DNA of 47,571 nucleotides from assembly GCF_905233635.1 (NCBI RefSeq), contig NZ_CAJODG010000031.1, positions 1 through 47,571 on the forward strand, written 5' to 3'. This document shows positions 8,877 through 15,986 of this stretch, one piece after another. The notes below the pieces were generated by a model. It was given only the letters and a program-made list of their open reading frames with translations, was not told the DNA's origin and made no database searches. The position numbers were made by a program, and so were the translations under genes. Numbering within the stretch: position 1 is the first letter of the stretch; the number at the start of each line of letters is the position of its first letter. This stretch comes from Selenomonas sp. AE3005 (GTDB lineage Bacteria > Bacillota > Negativicutes > Selenomonadales > Selenomonadaceae).

Positions 8877-9370
8877 TGTCAAGAAACAAAGAGCAGGAAG
8901 ATATTTCGTTATTGGGCAATAAGAAGGTTAAATACCATTATGACTATTGTCCGGAGATTTTGGAAACGTTCCAGAACAAGCACCCGGAAAATGATTACTG
9001 GGTAAAGTTTAACTGTCCGGAATTTACGGCCCTGTGTCCGATTACAGGGCAGCCGGATTATGCGACCATCTACATCAGCTATGTACCGGGAGAAAAGATG
9101 GTGGAGAGCAAATCCTTAAAGCTGTATCTGGTAAGTTTCCGCAATCATGGCGATTTCCATGAGGATGTGGTAAATGTCATAATGAAGGACCTCGTTAAGC
9201 TCATGGCCCCCAAATACATTGAAGTCTGGGGCAAGTTCCTGCCGCGTGGTGGTATTTCCATTGACCCGTATGCCAATTATGGTAAACCGGGTACCAAGTT
9301 TGAAGAACTGGCCTGGCGCCGTTTTGCAGAACATGATATGGTCGCCATGGATAAGGTGGATAACCGCTGA
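8876..9370 (+). CDS. queF: NADPH-dependent 7-cyano-7-deazaguanine reductase
   Basis: A 164-residue, unimodular QueF. It reduces preQ0 to preQ1 in queuosine tRNA-modification synthesis, in the cytoplasm. Family signatures include CPEFTALCPITGQPD, whose first cysteine sits where the thioimide-forming nucleophile lies, and ESKSLKLYL, the NADPH-binding motif. Length matches the short bacterial type (YkvM). The ATG is fused to the TAA of the previous gene. No other queuosine genes lie in the window. Confidence 0.95.
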   Translation: MSRNKEQEDISLLGNKKVKYHYDYCPEILETFQNKHPENDYWVKFNCPEFTALCPITGQPDYATIYISYVPGEKMVESKSLKLYLVSFRNHGDFHEDVVNVIMKDLVKLMAPKYIEVWGKFLPRGGISIDPYANYGKPGTKFEELAWRRFAEHDMVAMDKVDNR

Positions 9371-9407
9371 CCTGCGCTAACCCTGTAACCTAGGAGGAGA
9401 TTCCCGG

Positions 9408-10232
9408 TTGAAACGTCAAAAACGTATTGCCCTTGTAAATGATATAACTGGTTTTGGCCGTTGTTCCGTGACGGTGGAACTGCCGTTAATCTCGGCCATG
9501 AAGATACAGGCCTGTCCGTTGCCGACAGCGATACTGTCGGTGCATACGGGCTTTGAACATCATTATCTTGATGATTATACGCAGCGCATGCAGCCATATA
9601 TGGACAGCTGGGAGAAAAACCAGCTGTCCTTTGATGGTATTTGCACCGGTTTTTTAGGCTCGGCTGAGCAGATTACGCTGGTGGAGGATTTTATCCGGCG
9701 CTTTAAAGAACCTTATACCCGGGTAATGGTTGACCCGGTGATGGGGGATAACGGTAAGCTGTATAAATCCTATACGCTGGAAATGTGTGCAGAAATGCGC
9801 CGCCTGCTGGCACATGCGGACCTTGTGACGCCCAACCTCACTGAGGCCTGCCTGCTGCTCGATATACCTTATCCCAAGAATGGGCAAATCAGTGATACGG
9901 AGCTGGAATATATGGCCAGCGAGCTGGCGTCCCATGGGCCATCGCAGGTCATAATCACGGGTTTGCATGGGGATAACACCGTGCGGAATTTCATCTTTGA
10001 GGCCGGGCGGGGCAAAGTGCTGACGGTGGAAAAGGTCGGCGGCGACCGTTCCGGGACGGGCGATGCTTTTGCGGCTATTGTGGCCGGCAGCCTCATCAAT
10101 GGCGAAACGCTGGAACAGGCGGCAGTTAAGGCGGCTGACTTTATCCATAAATGCCTGCAATACGCTGAAAAACTTAATTTGCCGTGGAATTACGGCATGC
10201 CATTTGAGGAATATCTTAGGGAGCTGAAGTAA
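9408..10232 (+). CDS. pdxK: Pyridoxamine/pyridoxine kinase (ribokinase family)
   Basis: A 274-residue ribokinase-fold kinase that phosphorylates B6 vitamers in the salvage of pyridoxal 5'-phosphate. Visible signatures: NDITGFGRCS near the N-terminus, VDPVMGDNGKLY mid-protein, TPNLTEA and the anion-hole/catalytic loop GDRSGTGDAF near residue 210. The start is TTG at 9408 with AGGAGG at 9392-9397; no better ATG exists. Which vitamer is preferred cannot be read from the sequence. The next gene begins directly after the stop. Confidence 0.9.
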   Translation: MKRQKRIALVNDITGFGRCSVTVELPLISAMKIQACPLPTAILSVHTGFEHHYLDDYTQRMQPYMDSWEKNQLSFDGICTGFLGSAEQITLVEDFIRRFKEPYTRVMVDPVMGDNGKLYKSYTLEMCAEMRRLLAHADLVTPNLTEACLLLDIPYPKNGQISDTELEYMASELASHGPSQVIITGLHGDNTVRNFIFEAGRGKVLTVEKVGGDRSGTGDAFAAIVAGSLINGETLEQAAVKAADFIHKCLQYAEKLNLPWNYGMPFEEYLRELK

Positions 10233-10892
10233 TTGTTAGTCTATGCAACACATAAGGGCGGCCGTTATTTATCTTTGCCGGACAGCCTGCAGGAACAGCC
10301 GGACGGGCTGCGTAATCTCTATGTCAATATCACAAATGAATGTAACTGTGCATGCACCTTCTGCCTGCGCAATATGAAGAAGATGGCCGAAGAATCCAGT
10401 CTGTGGCTGAAAAAGCGGCCGACGGTGGCGGAATTGAAAAAAGCCCTGGACGAAGTGCCATGGGAGTACATCAAAGAAGTGGTCTTTTGTGGTTTTGGTG
10501 AACCCACCATGCAGCTGGACACGCTTACAGAGCTGCTCCGCTATGTGAAGGAAACACAGCCGGGTATGCCCACGCGGCTCAATACCAATGGGCTTGGTGA
10601 ACTGGAATACGGCCGGGAAATTGCAGCAGACTTTAAGGGGATTTTGGACACGATATCCATCAGCCTCAATGCCTCGAACGCAGAGCGGTACTATGAACTG
10701 ACCAGAGCCAAGTACGGCCTGCAGTCCTATGAGGCCATGCTGGACTTTGCCGAGCATAGCAAAAAGTACGTGCCACATGTCGTGCTGACTATTGTGGATA
10801 AAGTAGAAGGACCTGACGAAATAGCCAGGTGCCGGGAAATATGTGCACAGCGTAATCTGACCTTAAGGGTTCGGGAATACGAGGACAGCTAA
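10233..10892 (+). CDS. Radical SAM protein, TatD-associated type
   Basis: A 219-residue minimal radical SAM protein. The cluster motif CNCACTFC, a CxxxCxxC pattern, lies near residue 32 after LYVNITNE; GFGEPTMQ is the glycine-rich SAM-contacting strand. No C-terminal accessory cluster is present. Sequence style matches the small radical SAM proteins linked to TatD in Firmicutes, but no tatD is in the window and the substrate is unknown. The start is TTG at 10233, directly after the pdxK stop, with AGGGAG at 10218-10223. A strong terminator follows. Confidence 0.8.
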   Translation: MLVYATHKGGRYLSLPDSLQEQPDGLRNLYVNITNECNCACTFCLRNMKKMAEESSLWLKKRPTVAELKKALDEVPWEYIKEVVFCGFGEPTMQLDTLTELLRYVKETQPGMPTRLNTNGLGELEYGREIAADFKGILDTISISLNASNAERYYELTRAKYGLQSYEAMLDFAEHSKKYVPHVVLTIVDKVEGPDEIARCREICAQRNLTLRVREYEDS

Positions 10893-10931
10893 AAAAATGA
10901 CGTTGGAAGAAATTCTTCCAACGTCATTTTT
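10893..10931. terminator. Bidirectional intrinsic terminator
   Basis: Palindrome with arms ATGACGTTGGAAG/CTTCCAACGTCAT flanked by an A-run on the left and a T-run on the right. It lies between the convergent radical SAM and Bax-inhibitor genes and can serve both. Confidence 0.85.
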
Positions 10932-10943
10932 TATGGTATGCTA

Positions 10944-11666
10944 TTAGTCGTCGCCTAATTTGCTGATGGTCAGCAGCAGGTCAATGCAGCGGACATAGAG
11001 CCAAACCAGAGTGATGAGCAGGGAAAAAGCACATAACCATTCGTATTCTTTGGGCAGGCCCTGAGTGACGGCGTCCTGAATCTGCTGGTAATCAATGAAC
11101 AGGCAGGCTGTAGCCAGGCCGATAATCAGCAGGTCGAGGCCCAGGCCAATCAGGCCGCCATGCATGAAACCAAAATCCATACCGAAGAAGTAGGACAGGA
11201 CAAAGCGCAGGAGGTAGCCCAGCAGCAGGCCGAACAAGGCAATGCTCACACATTTGGTGAACTTGTCATTTACGGTGACAAGGCCCTTGCTGAATACAAT
11301 CGCTGCAGCAATGGCCACGGTGAAGGTGAGGGCCACAGCCTGAACGACAACGCCCGGCAGGAAGTTTTCTGCTATCATGGACAGCATGGCAATGGAGGCA
11401 CCTTCAAAAATGGCAAACAGCGGTGAAATAAAACCGGCTGTTCCCGGCTTGAAACTTACGATAAAGGTCATAATAATACAGCCGACGCAGGCGACAATGG
11501 TCGTTACCATCGTGGCATAGCCGCTGATAATGGTGGCAAAGGCCGATACAGCCACTAACAGCACCATCAGAATTTCCTTGAAGGCCACGCCGGAGTAGCT
11601 GGCGGTTTCGGCCATATACTGTCCACGGCTGAGGTCCTCTATTTTGCTAAGCATAGGATTTTCCAT
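10944..11666 (-). CDS. Bax inhibitor-1/YccA-family membrane protein
   Basis: A 240-residue polytopic protein with seven predicted hydrophobic segments and a late charged stretch before LLTISKLGDD. Composition and topology match the Bax1-I/YccA-like family of bacteria. Members have been linked to calcium leak or modulation of membrane proteases, but the role here is unknown. The ATG at 11666 has AGGGG 9 bases upstream; the track of upstream codons starting at 11675 leaves no room for it. Two terminator-like hairpins and a probable noncoding RNA gene lie just upstream on the same strand, so expression may depend on read-through. Confidence 0.8.
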   Translation of the reverse strand: MENPMLSKIEDLSRGQYMAETASYSGVAFKEILMVLLVAVSAFATIISGYATMVTTIVACVGCIIMTFIVSFKPGTAGFISPLFAIFEGASIAMLSMIAENFLPGVVVQAVALTFTVAIAAAIVFSKGLVTVNDKFTKCVSIALFGLLLGYLLRFVLSYFFGMDFGFMHGGLIGLGLDLLIIGLATACLFIDYQQIQDAVTQGLPKEYEWLCAFSLLITLVWLYVRCIDLLLTISKLGDD

Positions 11667-11685
11667 AAATATCATCCCCTAACAT

Positions 11686-11736
11686 AAAAAATATCCCTGC
11701 AATACTATTTTACCATAAAAGATATTACAGGGATAT
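11686..11736 (-). terminator. Terminator/attenuator-like hairpin directly upstream of the Bax-inhibitor gene
   Basis: Arms of 14 nt (11691-11704 and 11723-11736) pair fully on the minus strand, with one G-U wobble that becomes a C-A mismatch on the plus strand. The stem is followed by six T residues in the minus sense. It sits immediately before the ribosome-binding site of the minus-strand gene, so it could be a second terminator of the upstream RNA or an attenuator. Confidence 0.6.
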
Positions 11737-11744
11737 ATTTTATC

Positions 11745-12323
11745 TGCCAATAAAGCAAGCCGGCACACATCGTGTACCGGCTTTATTTATGGATATTCAT
11801 AGATATTAACTTATCCTTCTCGTATTCATTTGTCGGCGTAGATTTCTTCTCGAGCAGAAATCCAGCAGAGTGTTCCATGATATATGGATGTTTAGCTAAA
11901 ACATTTTTGAATACACAGATTCATTAGTCGCGCGCGCTGCATCTCTCTTTCGATAACAATAGGGTTACTACAGTTTCGATGCTCATAGAGAGTTGGTAAA
12001 GATTTACCCGGGATAGCAGTTTCTTCTTTCTTGTCCTAACGTTGTGCGCCTTACTTCCAATCGCTTTTGAGTACGTCTGGCGATTAAGTCATCATCACGT
12101 CTCTTTTTCGCCTATTGGATATTCGTTTACTTCACCAATGCACTTGCTAGCTAGGTCTTAAAAGAGCACCTGCCAAGTGATTTCTTCAATAAACACTCAC
12201 ATCCTTTCATGAACAAGTATGTAAGCTAATGAAGAGAGCCTGTTTCGGCTAGATACCCACCTGCTAAAATTTCGACCTCCAGGACTACTTTTCTAGTGGT
12301 TTGCGTATCCATCTCCTCTTTAC
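11745..12323 (-). ncRNA. Candidate large structured noncoding RNA (about 575 nt)
   Basis: No credible coding frame covers this stretch on either strand. On the minus strand it has a consensus promoter (12330-12358) and ends at a GC-rich hairpin with a wobble pair that favours minus-strand transcription. The transcript is rich in stems. Its 3' half carries consecutive hairpins: ATGTTT/AAACAT (11888-11904), TCCAT/ATGGA (11874-11888), GATTTCT/AGAAATC (11841-11862) and GGATA/TATCC (11791-11816). Further 5', CTCTCT, GCATC, AGAGAG and GATGC occur in the interleaved order expected of a pseudoknot. I found none of the conserved cores of RNase P RNA, tmRNA, SRP RNA, 6S RNA or self-splicing introns. 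Size and stem density resemble large ornate RNA classes (OLE, GOLLD, ROOL), but I cannot assign it to one. Confidence 0.6.
11750..11783 (-). terminator. Terminator hairpin of the candidate ncRNA
   Basis: Arms 11757-11768 and 11772-11783 form a 12-bp stem in the minus-strand RNA, including one G-U pair, with a GAT loop, followed by GCTTTATT. On the plus strand the same position would be a C-A mismatch, which orients it to the minus transcript. Confidence 0.65.
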
Positions 12324-12329
12324 ACCTAT

Positions 12330-12358
12330 ATAATAACATAGTATTCAGATAATTGCAA
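12330..12358 (-). promoter_or_regulatory. Consensus promoter driving the minus-strand candidate ncRNA
   Basis: Read on the minus strand: TTGCAA (12358-12353), an exact 17-bp spacer and TATTAT (12335-12330). Predicted start near 12323. No protein-coding gene begins within 650 bases downstream, which is what singles this promoter out. Confidence 0.65.
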
Positions 12359-12422
12359 TGCTTCGGAAAAATAAAATTAGGATTTGGCTAAATTTGCCTT
12401 AAATTATGGAGGAGTTTTATAG

Positions 12423-12428
12423 TATAAT
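12423..12428 (+). promoter_or_regulatory. -10 box of the yqeB-comF operon
   Basis: A perfect TATAAT 40 bases before the yqeB start. No convincing -35 lies at 16-18 bp (TTGCCT at 12394 is too far), so an activator may be needed. Confidence 0.4.
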
Positions 12429-12467
12429 AGAATAAAGTGAAATGTGAACATGAAGGAGCAGACGTCA

Positions 12468-13310
12468 ATGAAACATTTGGTTATCGTGCGTGGCGGTGGT
12501 GAACTGGCCAGTGGAGTCATTCACGCCCTCTATCGGGCAGGCTTCCGTGTGTTGGTACTGGAGAAAAAAGAACCATCAGCCACACGCCGCCGGGTTTCTT
12601 TTTCCGAGGCCATGTACCGTGGTGAGGCCAAAGTGGAACGGGTTATTTGTTACAAGGCCAAGAATCTTACCGAGGCCAAGGAGCGCCTGAAGAAAGGCGA
12701 ACTGGTAATGCTGGAGGACCCCGAGGCGCGCTGTGTGAAGGAATTAAAGCCGCAGGTGCTCGTGGACGCGATTCTTTCACATACGACCAATGGTACGACC
12801 AAGGACATGGCCGAGCACACCATTGCGTTAGGCCCGGGCTTTTGCGCTGGCCGTGATGTAGATGTGGTTGTGGAAACCATGCGCGGTTATAATCTCGGCC
12901 GTCTTATTTATGAGGGCTATTCGGCACGCCGGCAGGATATAGACAGCAGCACCGTCGGCGCGAGTGGCAATATTGAGCATTTGCTGTTTGCTCCGGCAGC
13001 AGGAATAGTCGACGCCCTGTTCACTATCTCCATGATGGTGAAGAAAGGCGAGACGATTGCCAACCTGCGGACTGACGCAGGCGAAACGATAGAGATAAAG
13101 GCACCGCTGGCTGGCGTGCTGCGTGGCAGCCTGCACCGCGGCAGCCGGGTCAAAAAGGGGCAGAAGATAGCCGATATCAATCCCACCATGGGACAGGAGG
13201 AATGTTTTACCATTTCTGACAAGGCGCGTTGTGTAGCCGGTTCCGTCCTGATGGCGGTCATGGTTTGGCATAGCAAACGCCCCAAACACAGATTTTTTGG
13301 TCGTGGTTAA
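12468..13310 (+). CDS. yqeB: EF2563/YqeB-family selenium-dependent molybdenum hydroxylase maturation protein
   Basis: A 280-residue XdhC/Rossmann-like protein starting MKHLVIVRGGGELASGV, the nucleotide-binding glycine motif of the YqeB (EF2563) family. Later signatures are ALGPGFCAGRDVDVV and a biotinyl-like domain near residues 190-240 (GIVDALF, KAPLAGVLRG). Family members occur in organisms that make selenium-dependent molybdenum hydroxylases and are thought to act in their cofactor maturation. The ATG at 12468 is preceded by AAGGAG (12452-12457); the GTG at 12444 has no site. No hydroxylase genes are in the window. comF follows one base after the stop. Confidence 0.85.
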   Translation: MKHLVIVRGGGELASGVIHALYRAGFRVLVLEKKEPSATRRRVSFSEAMYRGEAKVERVICYKAKNLTEAKERLKKGELVMLEDPEARCVKELKPQVLVDAILSHTTNGTTKDMAEHTIALGPGFCAGRDVDVVVETMRGYNLGRLIYEGYSARRQDIDSSTVGASGNIEHLLFAPAAGIVDALFTISMMVKKGETIANLRTDAGETIEIKAPLAGVLRGSLHRGSRVKKGQKIADINPTMGQEECFTISDKARCVAGSVLMAVMVWHSKRPKHRFFGRG

Positions 13311-13311
13311 T

Positions 13312-13971
13312 ATGAGGGAAACACTGCTGAACTTTATCTTTCCACCGCATTGTCCCCGGTGTCATGCCTATGTGGAAGAGCGCGGTCTTTGGTGTCCGCA
13401 TTGTCTGCAGGAAACGTTAAAATTGCAAAGATTGCCCTTAAAAGTGCCCATGCAGAAAGCTATTGCTGAAGCATGGGCTTTTGGCGTGTACCGCGGCGGC
13501 CTGCAAAGTATAATCAAGGCCTTGAAATACAGGGGCAGGCGCAGTACCCTGCCGTATATTGATACGCTGTTAAGGACAGGGCTGGCAGACAAGCAGCTGC
13601 GTCATATCCTGTCTGGTGTTGATATGGCCGTGGCGGTACCGTTGTATCCGGCTAAGGAAAAACAGCGGGGCTTTAATCAGGCGGAGCTTATTTTTAAAAA
13701 TTTTCTGCAGGCAGCAGATATACCTTTGACGCGTCAACTGGTGCGGCTGCGGGCTACTGTCTCGATGTATCAGTTAAGCGAACAGGAAAGACGTCAGAAT
13801 CTCCAAAATGCCTTTGCCGTAACAGCGGCAAAGGCAGTGACAGGGAAAAATATTTTATTGGTCGATGATATCCTGACTACAGGGGCAACGCTGCACGAAT
13901 GCGCCAAGGTATTAAAAGCCGCTGGTGCCGGCACAATCTACGCTCTGGTTCTGGCCAGTGACCATCGCTGA
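13312..13971 (+). CDS. comF: ComF-family phosphoribosyltransferase-like protein
   Basis: A 219-residue protein with the ComF layout: an N-terminal zinc finger (CPRC then CPHC, residues 13-31) and a C-terminal PRTase fold with the PRPP-binding loop ILLVDDILTTGAT near residue 188. ComF proteins take part in DNA uptake, and homologues also occur widely outside competence loci (GntX type). The ATG at 13312 gives the canonical N-terminus; its ribosome-binding site is weak, so coupling with yqeB is likely. Followed by a terminator whose loop has been invaded by a repeat element. Confidence 0.85.
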   Translation: MRETLLNFIFPPHCPRCHAYVEERGLWCPHCLQETLKLQRLPLKVPMQKAIAEAWAFGVYRGGLQSIIKALKYRGRRSTLPYIDTLLRTGLADKQLRHILSGVDMAVAVPLYPAKEKQRGFNQAELIFKNFLQAADIPLTRQLVRLRATVSMYQLSEQERRQNLQNAFAVTAAKAVTGKNILLVDDILTTGATLHECAKVLKAAGAGTIYALVLASDHR

Positions 13972-13992
13972 GAATAAAAAATTACATAAGAA

Positions 13993-14120
13993 AAGCCCGG
14001 TATAACGAGGCAAGAAAATGTCCCCTACCTCAGCAGGTGGGGGCACGAATACCAAAACAGGCGGCGAGCATATCTCCCGCCTCTTGGCGTTATAATCAGT
14101 CATACCGGGCTTGTTTTTTT
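13993..14120. terminator. Terminator shared by comF and lactate permease, split by a repeat element
   Basis: Stem arms AAGCCCGGTAT (13993-14003) and ATACCGGGCTT (14102-14112) followed by GTTTTTTT form a normal intrinsic terminator, except that the loop is about 98 nt long. The loop is filled by the micro-ORF repeat element at 14002-14095. The stem can still form. Confidence 0.65.
14002..14095 (+). repeat. MITE-like repeat, copy 1, with a 25-codon micro-ORF
   Basis: The ends ATAACGAGGCAAG and CTTGGCGTTAT are imperfect terminal inverted repeats. An ORF at 14018-14095 encodes 25 residues: MSPTSAGGG followed by TNTKTGGEHISRL and LAL. A second copy lies inverted at 25292-25415 and a fragment at 42596-42650. 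Between copies 1 and 2 the insertions and deletions are all multiples of three and the shared reading frame ends in the same AL-stop. Whether the peptide is made is unknown. Confidence 0.6.
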
Positions 14121-14141
14121 TATGCTGTTAAGCGATGAAGA

Positions 14142-15677
14142 TTAGCCAACGAGGCTCTGGCCAAAGTAGACGATAAGGCCCATAACTATGATAAAGGGCA
14201 CGTAAACCTTGGCGGCGAAGGCCAGCAGCTTACCGTCAGCACCAGCCGTCTTAATGGCGGCTACGGCGATGGCGATACTCTGAATGGAAATCATTTTGCC
14301 GGCGCAGGCACCAGTAGCATTGGCTGCGGCAATCCAGGACTGGGCGGCAGGCGTAGCGCCGATAGCCTGCGCGGCCTCAGTCTGCAGTTTACCGAAGAGC
14401 ACGCAGCTGGACGTAGCAGAGCCGGTGATAAAGGTACCGATGGAACCGATAAAGGCGGCAATGCAGGGATAAGCATGGCCCGTAGCTGCAACAGCAGCCT
14501 CAGCGATTTCGTGCGTCATGCCGGCGTAGCCCATGACTTTAGCTGTAGCGATAACGGAGATAATGGTGAGAATGGTGAAACGCAGGCCGATAATGGTCTT
14601 TTTCAGTACGCCGAGCATTTCGCCAAAACCGGCACCCTGTTTGGAACCGCCGATAAAGGCAGCCAGGAAAATCAGTACACCCGGCGTAGCAACCCAGGTG
14701 AAAGTATAAGGCGTGCCACCTTCGCCTTCATAAATGAGTACAGAGCTCTTGATGAGGTTCAGCGGGTCATGAATGGCCGGAATCAGTTTGGAAGTAGCCA
14801 GCAGGAAAACGAAGATGAGAATGAACGGCAGCCAGGCCGTGATGGCTTTGCCAACGGTCAGTTGTTCGCCATCATCTTCATGGGCTGGCATAGCATAGGC
14901 CGGGTCATTTACCGGGAACATTTTAGCGCAGGCAATGATAGCGCCCATAGAACCGATGGAGCCGGCAACAACAGCCAGTTCCGGGCCCATGGTGGCAGCT
15001 ACAGCCAGTTCCGGAATGAGGAAACCTAAAGCAGCACCCAGGCAAATCGTAACCATGCCTTTGAGAGCTTTGAGGGAACCGCCGGCAATCAACGTCATGA
15101 TGAAGGGGCAGAGGATAGTCAGCGGCGCCAGCTGCAGGCAGGTGTAAGTGGCGAGCGTCGTGGCATCATTGCCCGTGACGTTGCCCAAAGTGACCAGAGG
15201 GATACCGATGGAGCCATAAGCCGTGGGTACGGAGTTGGCAACGAGGCAGACGCTGGCGGATAAAATCGGATTTACACCGATACCAACCAGCATACTGGCC
15301 GGAATAGCGATAGCCGTACCGAAACCGGCCATGCCTTCCATGAAACCGCCAAAACCCCAGCCAATCAAGAGAATCAGCACGCGGCGGTCATTGCTGACGG
15401 AGGTCAGCATCTTTTTGATGCCGTCCATGCCTTTGGTGTGTTCGGAGAGGTTGTAGGTGAAAATAGCAGCGATGATTACAAGCAGGATAGGCCAGCAAGC
15501 CAAAGCCACGCCTTCTAAAAATGCCTGAAAGGCATGTACTGTCGTCATGTCATAAAGGCCGATACCAACGACTACTGAAATAAGCAGTGCCAGTATGCAG
15601 GCTTTATGCGGCTGCATGTGCAAAATACACAGCGCAACGGCCAGCCACAAGATGGGGGAAAGCGCAATCAGAAACAA
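14142..15677 (-). CDS. lctP: L-lactate permease (LctP/LldP family)
   Basis: A roughly 511-residue polytopic inner-membrane transporter of the LctP family, with at least a dozen hydrophobic segments and the family signatures GFGGFMEGMAGFGTAIAIPA and PTAYGSIGIPL. It moves lactate (or glycolate) with protons. Selenomonads are known lactate users, which suits uptake. The start is taken as TTG 15677, 10 bases after AGGA; the upstream TTG at 15686 is nearly on top of the site. It is monocistronic, with a terminator shared with comF. Confidence 0.9.
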   Translation of the reverse strand: MFLIALSPILWLAVALCILHMQPHKACILALLISVVVGIGLYDMTTVHAFQAFLEGVALACWPILLVIIAAIFTYNLSEHTKGMDGIKKMLTSVSNDRRVLILLIGWGFGGFMEGMAGFGTAIAIPASMLVGIGVNPILSASVCLVANSVPTAYGSIGIPLVTLGNVTGNDATTLATYTCLQLAPLTILCPFIMTLIAGGSLKALKGMVTICLGAALGFLIPELAVAATMGPELAVVAGSIGSMGAIIACAKMFPVNDPAYAMPAHEDDGEQLTVGKAITAWLPFILIFVFLLATSKLIPAIHDPLNLIKSSVLIYEGEGGTPYTFTWVATPGVLIFLAAFIGGSKQGAGFGEMLGVLKKTIIGLRFTILTIISVIATAKVMGYAGMTHEIAEAAVAATGHAYPCIAAFIGSIGTFITGSATSSCVLFGKLQTEAAQAIGATPAAQSWIAAANATGACAGKMISIQSIAIAVAAIKTAGADGKLLAFAAKVYVPFIIVMGLIVYFGQSLVG

Positions 15678-15808
15678 AAAAACCAAGTCCTTTCTTTATA
15701 AGACCATGAAAAATATATGAATAAGATACTTCATTATATAAGCAGGTACTAAAAATTGTCAATGGTTGAAAAAAAGAAATACCAGCACAATTACGGCAAG
15801 ATAAAAAG

Positions 15809-15890
15809 CACCGGGCAGTGGATAATTATTCCTGCGCTAGTACGCGCGGGGCGCGTAAAACGCTTAGGAACAATTATCCACTGCCCGGTG
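15809..15890. repeat. Long hairpin, 25-bp arms, downstream of the niaP-like gene
   Basis: Arms 15809-15833 and 15866-15890 (starting CACCGGGCAGTGGATAATT) match at 24 of 25 positions. Inside lies a smaller TACGCG/CGCGTA hairpin. There is no good T-tract, so this is not a plain terminator. It overlaps the direct repeat at 15831-15958. Confidence 0.7.
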
Positions 15891-15958
15891 AAGCTAATGC
15901 GTGCTTAACCCTGCGCTGGTATGCGTGGGGCGTGTAAAACGCTTAGGAACAAGTATCC
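15831..15958. repeat. Two 49-bp direct repeats with a conserved internal hairpin
   Basis: Segments 15831-15879 and 15910-15958 align without gaps with only a few differences (CCTGCGCT... to ...TATCC). Changes in the inner stem (TACGCG/CGCGTA versus TATGCG/CGTGTA) keep pairing through wobble pairs in RNA. A related GCGCTTAGGA stretch occurs at 42557-42567, so this belongs to a dispersed repeat family. Confidence 0.6.
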
Positions 15959-15986
15959 TCGAGCCAGTGAAGTTGATGATACAATA

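Noticed and set aside
12225..12311. 28-codon ORF starting MDTQTTRKV in the 5' part of the candidate ncRNA
   Set aside because: The purine-rich AGAGGAG directly abuts the ATG with no spacing, the peptide matches nothing I know, and it covers only a small part of the transcript.
11745..12323. RNase P RNA, tmRNA, SRP RNA, 6S RNA or group II intron
   Set aside because: None of the conserved cores (P4 GAGGAAAGUC, tmRNA tag and tRNA-like end, SRP GGAAGCAG loop, intron domain V) could be found on either strand.
12828..13289. Minus-strand frames opposite yqeB
   Set aside because: Shadows of a well-supported plus-strand gene with family signatures throughout.
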